Positions 34,364 to 40,868 of a DNA stretch of 42,602 nucleotides are shown here, piece after piece. A program made the translations under genes and the position numbers. Under the pieces are notes generated by a model. It searched no databases and was not told the DNA's origin. It worked only from the letters and a program-made list of their open reading frames with translations. Numbering within the stretch: position 1 is the first letter of the stretch; each line of letters starts with the position of its first letter. The DNA is from Nanobdellota archaeon (GTDB lineage: Archaea > Nanobdellota > Nanobdellia > Woesearchaeales > SM23-78). The DNA is taken from contig JAHJQO010000054.1 in the NCBI GenBank assembly GCA_018819305.1, positions 1 to 42,602 on the forward strand, read 5' to 3'.

Positions 34364-35197
34364 ATGAAAGAAAAAAACAAACTTGTTGTTTTTCAAAACA
34401 AAAAAATCAGAAGAATATGGCATAACGATGAATGGTATTTCTCAATAGTGGATATTGTAGCTGTTTTAACAGAGAGTGTGGATCCAACAGCTTATTGGAG
34501 AAAACTGAAACAACGACTAAAGGAAGAGGGAAATGAAACCGTGACAAATTGTCACGCTTTGAAAATGCTTGCGTTTGATAACAAAATGAGACTTACAGAT
34601 GTAGGCAGGACTAAAGAAATATTTAGGCTAATTCAATCAATCCCTTCTAAAAGAGCAGAACCATTCAAACAATGGTTAGCACAGGTTGGTTATGAGAGAA
34701 TTGAGGAGATTGAGAATCCTGAGCTTGGTCAAGATAGAATTAAGGAATATTATGAGCTTAAAGGTTATCCAAAGGAATGGATTGACAAAAGGCTTCGTGG
34801 AATAGCAATAAGGCAGGAATTAACAGATGAGTGGAAAAACAGAGAGATTAAAACTGAAAAAGAATTCTCAATACTTACAAATGAAATAAGCAAAGCAACA
34901 TTCGGCAAGACGGTTGGTGAATACAAGGAATTCAAAAAACTACAAAAGCAAAATCAGAATCTTAGGGATCATATGAATGATTTAGAATTAATCTTTACAA
35001 TGCTTGGTGAAGCATCAACTACTGCAATAACCAAAGAAAAAGATTCAAAAGGTTTTGATAAATGTAAAAATTCGGCAAACAAAGGCGGGAACATAGCAAA
35101 AAGGGCAAGAGAAGATTTGGAAATAAATCTTGGAAAAAGCGTTATTTCAAAAGATAATTTTTTATCTAAGCAAAAAGACAAGAAAAAACTGAAATGA
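34364..35197 (+). CDS. BRO-N / DinD-like protein
   Basis: 277 residues of the BRO-N (phage antirepressor-like) family, common in bacteria and DPANN archaea. Clear family stretches are IRRIWHNDEWYFSIVDIVAVLT, TVTNCHALKMLAFDNKMRLTDV, IQSIPSKRAEPFKQWLAQVGYERI, GIAIRQELTDEWKNR, ISKATFGKTVGEYKEFKKL and LELIFTMLGEASTT. DinD-type members are DNA-damage-inducible in bacteria; the biochemical role is unclear. TTTATAAAC at about 34331 gives a leaderless start at 34364. It stands alone between repeats R3 and R4, like cargo in a cassette, and was probably acquired by transfer. Confidence 0.88.
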   Translation: MKEKNKLVVFQNKKIRRIWHNDEWYFSIVDIVAVLTESVDPTAYWRKLKQRLKEEGNETVTNCHALKMLAFDNKMRLTDVGRTKEIFRLIQSIPSKRAEPFKQWLAQVGYERIEEIENPELGQDRIKEYYELKGYPKEWIDKRLRGIAIRQELTDEWKNREIKTEKEFSILTNEISKATFGKTVGEYKEFKKLQKQNQNLRDHMNDLELIFTMLGEASTTAITKEKDSKGFDKCKNSANKGGNIAKRAREDLEINLGKSVISKDNFLSKQKDKKKLK

Positions 35198-35293
35198 ACT
35201 TCATAATCACAAAATTAACACTGCTATTTCTACTAAATTTTGTCTTTTGCAGTGTTATTTTTTCATTGTTTCATTTACAACTTCCGCTTCTTC

Positions 35294-35308
35294 ACCCTGA
35301 TGAGTGGT
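35294..35308 (+). repeat. Island intergenic element, copy R4 (decayed core)
   Basis: ACCCT-GATG-AGTGGT: one base is missing in the left arm compared with R2/R3/R5. The right flank TTATGAATCAGAGTGAAATC then CGAAATATTTAATT matches R5/R6 closely, including the BRE/TATA part. It sits upstream of the small ORF 35386. Confidence 0.72.
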
Positions 35309-35345
35309 TATGAATCAGAGTGAAATCCGAAATATTTAATTGATT

Positions 35346-35375
35346 ACTATTAGTTAATATATGTAAACTAATAGT
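35346..35375 (+). promoter_or_regulatory. 10-bp perfect inverted repeat downstream of R4 promoter
   Basis: ACTATTAGTT, 10 bases, AACTAATAGT. It lies between the TATA-like ATTTAATT and the ATG at 35386, the same position as operators of the MNT genes. It survives although only a 39-codon ORF follows. Confidence 0.6.
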
Positions 35376-35385
35376 TGACATAAAA

Positions 35386-35505
35386 ATGACTGCTGCAAGC
35401 GTTCTGGAAAAAAGATTTGTATTGAAGCTGTTTAAGGATTTGACAAAAGGCTTTGGTGCTAGGATAAATCAGAGGTTGGAAGAGAGGCTAAATGTGAGTG
35501 TGTGA
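35386..35505 (+). pseudogene. 39-aa remnant, possibly the N-terminus of a lost MNT/HTH gene
   Basis: The frame MTAASVLEKRFVLKLFKDLTK continues GFGARINQRLEERLNVSV then TGA. The stretch LKLFKDLTKGFGAR resembles the first helix of the winged domains at the start of the MNT proteins nearby (for example ILKHIFKHYKDRYNAR). A complete promoter and operator-like palindrome precede it. It probably marks a cassette whose body was deleted; a tiny functional protein cannot be excluded. Confidence 0.5.
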
Positions 35506-35515
35506 GGAATAGGAA

Positions 35516-36034
35516 TTATTTATTTAATATGATTCTGATTCGTGATATGAATTTCCTTGCGTTTTCAAATATTTCTTTAACTCTTCTCTCAGTATAGACT
35601 TTTGTTGCGCTATACCTGCTTATTGAGCTTTCTTTTCTTGCATCTTCAAAATATTCAATGTAATCATCCTCAAATATCTTATGGGCTTGTTCTAGTAATT
35701 CTAAATCCTCTTTTTCTATTTCATTTGGAACTAATAAATGCCCTAATGCTATCTGGGTCGCATAATGGTCATCAGTCTCATAGCCTTTGGTTAGAATGGC
35801 TGCTTTCGCAATATAAAGCATGGAATAATAGCAAATGGTTATTGCCCAATAGTCTTTTGCGGTTTTATCTGAATCTTTAATAAGATTTGCTAATTCGAGG
35901 CTGTCGGTTCCTTTCCTGACAAATTTATTTATTTTGAATGTTGAACTGCTATTTTTTATATAAAATTTTTTCCCTTCTTTTTTCTTCAATAATTTCTCAA
36001 ATTCTTTCTCATAAAATTCTTTGTCAAATTCCAT
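35516..36034 (-). CDS. HEPN-domain protein (module 4)
   Basis: 172 residues, helical. The HEPN core reads SDKTAKDYWAITICYYSMLYIAKAAILTKGYETDDHYATQ and the late part reads EDARKESSISRYSATKVYTERRVKEI. Arg and Tyr are present (R-x6-Y in RYSATKVY) but there is no R-x4-6-H. This is the family form in which AMPylation of a Tyr is conceivable. Its ATG overlaps the MNT gene by 11 bp. Minus strand, opposite to the surrounding cassettes. Confidence 0.8.
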   Translation of the reverse strand: MEFDKEFYEKEFEKLLKKKEGKKFYIKNSSSTFKINKFVRKGTDSLELANLIKDSDKTAKDYWAITICYYSMLYIAKAAILTKGYETDDHYATQIALGHLLVPNEIEKEDLELLEQAHKIFEDDYIEYFEDARKESSISRYSATKVYTERRVKEIFENARKFISRIRIILNK

Positions 36035-36602
36035 TTTTCCAGATCAGATTCCAAAAATATTCTTCGCCATATAAAATTATATGTTTTTTAATGATTTCTT
36101 TTGCCAGGTTTTGTTCTTCTTCCTTCAGCATTAGCTTAAATTCTTTGTGTTTTAGATATATTGGGTTTATCTCCAGTTTGAACAATAACTCAAATTTTGA
36201 GAAGTTAATGTTTTTCTTTCCATCTTTGTTGATGATACATAAATCAATATCGCTTTTTTCTCTTTGTTTTCCTTCTGCTCTTGAGCCGAATAATATTAGG
36301 GAATAATTTCCAGATGGAATCTCTTTTTTTAGTACTTGAAATTCAGGGTTTTTGTTAAGGTACTGCTCTGTTTCTTTTCTTTCTGCTAAAATAAGGTAAT
36401 TTTTAGTTATGTTATCTCTAAGATTCAATGAAACTAATTTAATATTCCCCTTTTGGTCAATGATAAATATTTCTTTATTGTTATTAATTAATCTGTGCGT
36501 TGTAGTATACGGCACTTTAGATTCTTTGGAAAGTTGCCTGATTGGAATTTGATTATTGAGGTTTTTTCCTAATGTTTGGATTAATTTTAGTAGATTATCC
36601 AT
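36024..36602 (-). CDS. MNT nucleotidyltransferase with HTH (module 4)
   Basis: 192 residues. The N-terminal HTH (QIPIRQLSKESKVPYTTTHRLINN) is followed by the MNT motif LILFGSRAEGKQREKSDIDLCII (G-S-x10-D-x-D). The tail LAKEIIKKHIILYGEEYFWNLI is shared with other MNT proteins of the island. Divergent from module 5 across 189 bp. Its start is preceded by the 16-bp palindrome at 36606 and, on the minus strand, GATTTAAATACC. Confidence 0.88.
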   Translation of the reverse strand: MDNLLKLIQTLGKNLNNQIPIRQLSKESKVPYTTTHRLINNNKEIFIIDQKGNIKLVSLNLRDNITKNYLILAERKETEQYLNKNPEFQVLKKEIPSGNYSLILFGSRAEGKQREKSDIDLCIINKDGKKNINFSKFELLFKLEINPIYLKHKEFKLMLKEEEQNLAKEIIKKHIILYGEEYFWNLIWKNGI

Positions 36603-36605
36603 TTT

Positions 36606-36621
36606 TGGTTAATATTAACCA
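36606..36621 (-). promoter_or_regulatory. 16-bp perfect palindromic operator of MNT module 4
   Basis: TGGTTAATATTAACCA starts 4 bp from the ATG and ends about 6 bp from the minus-strand TATA box. A repressor bound here would block initiation. Best candidate ligand: the HTH of the MNT protein itself. Confidence 0.65.
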
Positions 36622-36761
36622 TATTTGGTATTTAAATCTTTCTGTTTTTGAGGCTAATGCAAACAGTAATTCAGCAAGTTATACTGATAATGAGATAAAT
36701 GGAAAACAGGATGAAAAGGGAGATGAATAAAGTTAAAAACAAAATATTTATATACTATTTA

Positions 36762-36777
36762 GTTAACACATGTTAAC
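36762..36777 (+). promoter_or_regulatory. Palindromic operator of MNT module 5
   Basis: GTTAACA-CA-TGTTAAC, perfect 7-bp arms, just after the TATA-like ATATTTATATAC. A second, degenerate copy (TGAACACATGTATGTTAA) covers the start codon at 36792. AAAGGTG serves as ribosome-binding site between them. Confidence 0.62.
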
Positions 36778-36791
36778 ATAAAGGTGAACAC

Positions 36792-37388
36792 ATGTATGTT
36801 AATAAGTCTACAGCTAAAATATTGCAGTTTTTTGCAGGCCATATAACTGAATCATTTACTCTGAGAGAGGCAGCAAGAAGGCTAAAAATGCATGTATCTC
36901 TTGCCCATCGGGCAATACAGCCATTAATACGCTTCAAAATTATTGAGCAGGATAAGCATAAGAATCTTAAGTTAAATTACAAGACTTATCATGAAACCCT
37001 TGCTTTTGCAGAATATTTAAGAAGAGATAATTTTCTTGATAAATTCAAGGGCATTAAATTTTTTGCAGATGAAGTTATTAGCAAAATTAAGCAGGATTGC
37101 TTTGTCCTGCTTGTTTTCGGCTCAGCAGTAGAATCAGCAAGGCCAAGAGACATTGACATATTGCTAATTGTGGATGCCACTGATAAAATAGAATTCCATG
37201 AAAAATTCTTGCATAACATCACATTAAATTATGACTTGCCATTCGAGGAAAGAGTTATCGGATTTGAAAGCGTATATGAAATGCTCTCAAAAAGAGATGA
37301 AAAAAATGTTATGAATGAGATATTGAATAAACATATAATATTATATGGTGCAGAATTATTTTATAGGCTTCTTGGAAGGGGAAGATGA
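36792..37388 (+). CDS. MNT nucleotidyltransferase with winged helix (module 5)
   Basis: 198 residues. Winged helix: STAKILQFFAGHITESFTLREAARRLKMHVSLAHRAIQPL. MNT motif: LLVFGSAVESARPRDIDILLIVD (short G-S-x8-D-x-D, as in module 3). The end NEILNKHIILYGAELFYRLL matches other island MNTs. The HEPN partner starts about 80-160 bp downstream instead of overlapping. The intervening segment holds a degenerate repeat and a frameshift (see the HEPN entry). Confidence 0.87.
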   Translation: MYVNKSTAKILQFFAGHITESFTLREAARRLKMHVSLAHRAIQPLIRFKIIEQDKHKNLKLNYKTYHETLAFAEYLRRDNFLDKFKGIKFFADEVISKIKQDCFVLLVFGSAVESARPRDIDILLIVDATDKIEFHEKFLHNITLNYDLPFEERVIGFESVYEMLSKRDEKNVMNEILNKHIILYGAELFYRLLGRGR

Positions 37389-37460
37389 TAAAAATATCTG
37401 CTGCCCAAAACTAGGAAATGTCTGGGCATCCTGGTGTTTTCTGAGGTGAAAATTTTGATA

Positions 37461-38047
37461 GATGAAAAAAGCTAAAAGAAGCAGAAAACAGAGTTAAAAG
37501 ATTTATCAGCGAAGGCGTAATCAAGTCAAAAGGCAAGTCTGAACATATGGATTTTTTTCTCAAAAACGCTTATGATTCAATAGATTCTGCAAAAGCATTA
37601 TTTGAGTTATCAACTAACCCTCAAAAGCAGGAGTCTCTTGGTTTCACCAGCTTCAATGGCCTGCTTTGGGTTGTCAATGCCAGTTACTACAGCATGTTTT
37701 ACATGGCAAGGGCTCTTCTGGAAAACAGCGGTATTAAGATAAAAGCAGACCTGTCTATTCATGCAGTTACATTTGATGCTGTGATTTACTATTTTTACCT
37801 CACAGGCAAATTACAGAAAGAATTCTTAGAGGACTTTATTGAAGCAAAAGAGGATGCTGCTGAGCTTCTTGGAAAGCAAAAGGCAGATGAACTGATGGAA
37901 GAATATTTATTTGAAAAAAAGAAAAGAGGTATGTTCACATATGATATGGGAATGGTGCTTGTTCAATCAAAGGCAAAAACTTCTCTGGAAAGAGCACAAA
38001 AATTCAGAAGAGAAATAAGGAGGATTATTGATAAAAGCAGAAATTAA
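37461..38047 (+). CDS. HEPN-domain protein with a probable frameshift at its start (module 5)
   Basis: The track begins at the internal ATG 37547 (166 aa). Coding similarity extends upstream in frame (KKLKEAENRVKRFISEGVIKS, a normal HEPN N-terminus) back to a TGA at 37463. ATG 37462 lies just outside this frame, followed by six A; with five A it would read MKKLKEAENRV in frame. So a one-base slip in the A run disconnects the start. The rest is an intact HEPN: NASYYSMFYMARALLENSGIKIK and late KKKRGMFTYDMG (R-x4-Y). Translation from 37547, polymerase slippage, or real inactivation are all possible. Confidence 0.72.
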
Positions 38048-38143
38048 GCTCGTTTATTAATGCATTAGTAAGAATGCGTTATTTTTAAATATTTCGTTAA
38101 TATGTTTACATCTTGTGAAATACTGTTAAAAAGAAAATTAATT

Positions 38144-38329
38144 TTAGAACTTGACAGATGCGCTATACATTATATTAACATCATATACTCTGCCATTCGC
38201 ACCAACAAGACCAAGACTTAGTCTTCCAGGCCCGATTTTTTTAGAAACATTAATGTCAGCAAAATTAAACTGGTTTGAATCTAGATTATTGTTTTTCAGT
38301 GCATCGCCAAGATAATCTGTTATTGCCAT
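38144..38329 (-). pseudogene. Internally deleted relic of the 722-aa envelope gene
   Basis: 61 codons. Residues 1-14 (ITDYLGDALKNN) match the N-terminus of the 722-aa protein, and residues 16-61 match its last 45 (NQFNFADINVSKKIGPGRLS, ending YSASVKF). About 660 codons between are gone with the frame kept. The junction reads AAACAATAATCTAGATTC, near short AACAA/ACAAT homologies present at both edges of the full gene. Promoter and downstream flanks also match those of the intact copy. Confidence 0.85.
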
Positions 38330-38376
38330 GATGTGATTTTACTAGTTTTAATCATTTATAAACTTTTCACCTATAT

Positions 38377-38392
38377 ACCACTGCAGAGTGGT
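38377..38392 (+). repeat. Island intergenic element, copy R5 (core palindrome)
   Basis: ACCACT-GCAG-AGTGGT, perfect arms. Left flank CATTTATAAACTTTTCAC as in R2/R3; right flank TTATGATTAGGAGTAAAATC then CGTAAGATTTAAATACT, the BRE/TATA of MNT module 6. It lies between the deleted 722-aa relic (minus) and module 6 (plus), the same context as R2. Confidence 0.82.
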
Positions 38393-38427
38393 TATGATTA
38401 GGAGTAAAATCCGTAAGATTTAAATAC

Positions 38428-38453
38428 TACCTGAATAAAGGTATGTTTATACC
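38428..38453 (+). promoter_or_regulatory. Operator candidate of MNT module 6
   Basis: Three half-sites in a row: TACC, GGTA, TACC. They form TACCT-N6-AGGTA and GGTAT-GTTT-ATACC, overlapping the predicted transcription start. The same three-part layout occurs at module 7. Confidence 0.5.
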
Positions 38454-38470
38454 ATTAAAGAGGTAAGATA

Positions 38471-39103
38471 TTGTTAACGCCAAAACAAATTAAGATTTTT
38501 GAAGCATTTTTGAAACAGCCTTATGAAGAACTTACATACAGGGATATAAAGGATTATTCTAATGAGAAGTCAAATTCAATTATACAGAAAGCTATTTTAA
38601 AGTTCCTTGAAGATGATCTTGTGAGTAAAAAAGAAATTGGCAATATGTATCTTTATGGATTAAATTTAAAAAATAATTCTACGTTCTCATATTTTGATAT
38701 ATTAATTAATGAAAAACTGCCTTTGATTGTAAAAAAAACTCTAAAAATAATAAAAGAAGAGTTAGCAAACACAGATTTCTTTTCAATTGTCATTTTTGGC
38801 TCTTATGCTGAAGGAAAACAAAGTCAGAAATCTGATTTGGACGTCGCGTTTTTTGTTTCTTCTGAAAGAGAAAAAAGAGAATGTGAGCAATCATTAAAAT
38901 CTGCAGAATTAAAAAGCCTGTTGAATGTTGATTATCATGTTTTTACAAAAAATGAAATGCTTCAAATGCTTAAAGATAAACAAGAAAATCTTGGAAAACA
39001 AATAGTTCATAAACATCTTGCAGTTCATAATCCATTAATATTTTATTCAATTGTTCAGGAGGGTATAGATAATGGATTCAAAGTTGCATATCCAAAGAGC
39101 TGA
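38471..39103 (+). CDS. MNT nucleotidyltransferase with winged helix (module 6)
   Basis: 210 residues. Start TTG at 38471, supported by GAGGTAAGA upstream. Winged helix (KQIKIFEAFLKQPYEELTYRDIKDYSNEKSNSIIQKAI) and MNT motif VIFGSYAEGKQSQKSDLDVAFFV (G-S-x10-D-x-D). The tail is NLGKQIVHKHLAVHNPLIFY. Clearly paralogous to module 7 across its length, so the two cassettes are a tandem duplication. It overlaps its HEPN gene by 32 bp. Confidence 0.88.
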   Translation: MLTPKQIKIFEAFLKQPYEELTYRDIKDYSNEKSNSIIQKAILKFLEDDLVSKKEIGNMYLYGLNLKNNSTFSYFDILINEKLPLIVKKTLKIIKEELANTDFFSIVIFGSYAEGKQSQKSDLDVAFFVSSEREKRECEQSLKSAELKSLLNVDYHVFTKNEMLQMLKDKQENLGKQIVHKHLAVHNPLIFYSIVQEGIDNGFKVAYPKS

Positions 39104-39539
39104 GAATGAGATTAAACTTGCAGAAATAATATTTGTTATGAGTGAGAAGTCTGAGCTGCAAACAGAATATTTTGATGTTAAAGATCCTGAAACTTATTAT
39201 AGCGCTGTAATTAGTCATTGTTATTATGCTATTTTTTATGCTGCCAAGGCATATTTAATCAAGAAAAAAATTAGAGTAAGTGCTCCTGAAGAGCATAAGA
39301 AAGCGTTTAATGAATTCAAGAAGTTTGTTGAATCAGGAGAGCTTGATGTTGAGTTGCTTAAGATTTATCAGGAAGCATTAATCAGGGCGGATCATCTTTT
39401 AGGCATATTTAAAGAAGAGAAGTCTAAGAGAGGAACTTTTACATATAGAAAAATGCCTCAGGCAAATAAAGACCCTGCGCGAGACAGTTTAGAGCATGCA
39501 AAAACTTTTTTTAAGCATATTAATGCAATAATCTGTTAA
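39072..39539 (+). CDS. HEPN-domain protein (module 6)
   Basis: 155 residues, intact. The N-terminus KLHIQRAENEIKLAEIIF and the core YYSAVISHCYYAIFYAAKAYLIKKKI are typical of MNT-associated HEPN. The late motif EKSKRGTFTYRKMPQAN gives R-G-T-F-T-Y (R-x4-Y). A strong ribosome-binding site (AGGAGGGT) lies inside the MNT end. It provides the reference for recognising the damaged HEPN of module 7. Confidence 0.86.
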   Translation: MDSKLHIQRAENEIKLAEIIFVMSEKSELQTEYFDVKDPETYYSAVISHCYYAIFYAAKAYLIKKKIRVSAPEEHKKAFNEFKKFVESGELDVELLKIYQEALIRADHLLGIFKEEKSKRGTFTYRKMPQANKDPARDSLEHAKTFFKHINAIIC

Positions 39540-39680
39540 TAATTCTTATAGAAAGGATTTATCTAATAATCAATATTCTGGAGAAAAGGGTTTTGCTTGT
39601 TTGAATATTACTCATCTATCATTATACCTCAAACATATTAATTTATAATGTTTTTCGTATTATAAATTTTTCAATTCTAA

Positions 39681-39696
39681 ACCATTGTGGAGTGGT
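39681..39696 (+). repeat. Island intergenic element, copy R6 (core palindrome)
   Basis: ACCATT-GTGG-AGTGGT; the single arm change keeps a G-U pair if transcribed. Left flank TTATAAATTTTTC; right flank TTATGAATTGGAGTAAAATC then CGAAATATTTAAATACT, almost identical to R5. It precedes module 7. Confidence 0.82.
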
Positions 39697-39730
39697 TATG
39701 AATTGGAGTAAAATCCGAAATATTTAAATA

Positions 39731-39757
39731 CTACCTGTATTTAGGGTAGATTATACC
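39731..39757 (+). promoter_or_regulatory. Operator candidate of MNT module 7
   Basis: CTACC-N9-GGTAG followed by GGTA-N5-TACC, between TATA and the ATG at 39772. Same half-sites and order as module 6. GAGGG serves as ribosome-binding site. Confidence 0.5.
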
Positions 39758-39771
39758 TTAAAAGAGGGACA

Positions 39772-40398
39772 ATGATAACTACAAAGCAATTAAAAATATT
39801 CAGTATATTTTCCAAGAATGTATTTAAAGAGCACTCTTACAGGGAATTAAAAGAGCTGTCTGGAGTGAAATCTAATTCTGTGCTTCAGAATGCAATAAAA
39901 AAGTTTCTCAAAGAGGAATTAATCTCCGAAAGAAAAATTGGTACATCAAAACTTTACAAAATTAATTATGATAATGATAAAGTTTATACCTATTTTGATA
40001 TCAGTATAAAAGAAAACCTAAATAAATTAGTTAAAAAATCAATTTCAATCATTAAACAGGAATTGGATAAATATAGCTTTTTTTATTCTCTTGTTATTTT
40101 TGGATCCTATGCAAATAGCACATTCAGAGAAAAGTCAGATTTGGATATAGCAATATTTATTCCAGATAAGAATCAAGAAAAGAACTTTAAAGTTGCAGTT
40201 AATTCTGCAGAGAATAAGTCTTTAATTGGTTTGGATGTTCATATAATAACTGCTGAAGATTTTTTAGAAATGTTAAGTGTTGATTACGAGAATTTAGGTA
40301 AGGAAATTATAAGAAATAATCTTCCTGTGTACAACAGTGCAGTATTTTATAAATTAGCCATTAAGGGGGTAAAACATGAATCCAAAATTATATCTTGA
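39772..40398 (+). CDS. MNT nucleotidyltransferase with winged helix (module 7)
   Basis: 208 residues, intact. Winged helix KQLKIFSIFSKNVFKEHSYRELKELSGVKSNSVLQNAI and MNT motif VIFGSYANSTFREKSDLDIAIFI. Paralogue of module 6. Its HEPN partner directly behind is broken, so this is now an orphan MNT unless it acts on another HEPN protein of the island. Confidence 0.87.
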   Translation: MITTKQLKIFSIFSKNVFKEHSYRELKELSGVKSNSVLQNAIKKFLKEELISERKIGTSKLYKINYDNDKVYTYFDISIKENLNKLVKKSISIIKQELDKYSFFYSLVIFGSYANSTFREKSDLDIAIFIPDKNQEKNFKVAVNSAENKSLIGLDVHIITAEDFLEMLSVDYENLGKEIIRNNLPVYNSAVFYKLAIKGVKHESKIIS

Positions 40399-40692
40399 AC
40401 ATATCTTCTGGCAAAAGGAATAAAAACAGAACCTCCGGAAGAGCATAAGAAAACTTTTGAAGAATTCAAGAACTTAGTAGAACAAGGAATTATTGATGTG
40501 GAATTACTAAGAATATATGAAAAAATCCTTATTAAAGCTGATACCCTTCTCCATATATTTAAACATGAAAAAGGAAAAAGAGGAAAATTTACTTATAGAG
40601 AATTACCTCAAGCAAATAAAGAGCCGGCAAAAGAAAGTCTGGATAATGCAAAAATATTTTTTAAGCACATTTATACTCTTTGCAATAAATAA
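40376..40692 (+). pseudogene. HEPN gene with internal deletion and frameshift (module 7)
   Basis: ATG 40376, with GGGGG upstream, starts MNPKLYLEHIFWQKE and stops. In the next frame the HEPN sequence resumes: LLAKGIKTEPPEEHKKTFEEF and on to EKGKRGKFTYRELPQANKEP, closely matching residues 60-155 of the module 6 HEPN. About 50 codons, including the YYAIFYAAKA helix, are missing. The junction CATATCTTCTGG has CAT shared by both likely edges. The listed ORF 40498 is only the tail. Confidence 0.85.
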
Positions 40693-40764
40693 GGTCGAAT
40701 ATTTGGGCTGCTGAAGCAGGTCATACTATGTTATTTCTATCTGTTATACATATTTCAATTTCTA

Positions 40765-40785
40765 TACTGCCAGAAGTGATTATGA
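40765..40785 (+). repeat. Island intergenic element, copy R7 (strongly decayed)
   Basis: ACTGCCAGAAGTGATTATGAATCAG recalls the core end and TTATGAATCAG of R4. After it, 40790-40817 matches the 28-bp block downstream of R3 with one difference, then TTTATAAAC as in R3. It lies upstream of module 8. Confidence 0.6.
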
Positions 40786-40848
40786 ATCAGAGATTCTACA
40801 GTATTTTCAGAATTCTTATGGAAAAATTTATAAACAAGTGTCACTTTA

Positions 40849-40865
40849 TGTGAACAATTGTCACA
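40849..40865 (+). promoter_or_regulatory. Operator candidate of MNT module 8
   Basis: TGTGAACAATTGTCACA, a near-perfect palindrome (TGTGA/TCACA arms), plus an upstream TGTCAC, between TTTATAAA (about 40827) and the ATG at 40869. Confidence 0.5.
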
Positions 40866-40868
40866 AAG

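Noticed and set aside
35294-35325. Hammerhead-ribozyme-like CTGATGAG ... CGAAA in R4
   Set aside because: No stem II can be formed between the two core parts, and the other copies of the element lack CTGATGA.
33046-40785. Possible CRISPR array from repeated palindromic elements
   Set aside because: Copies are about 1 kb or more apart, diverged, and separated by coding genes; there are no spacer-size units and no cas genes.
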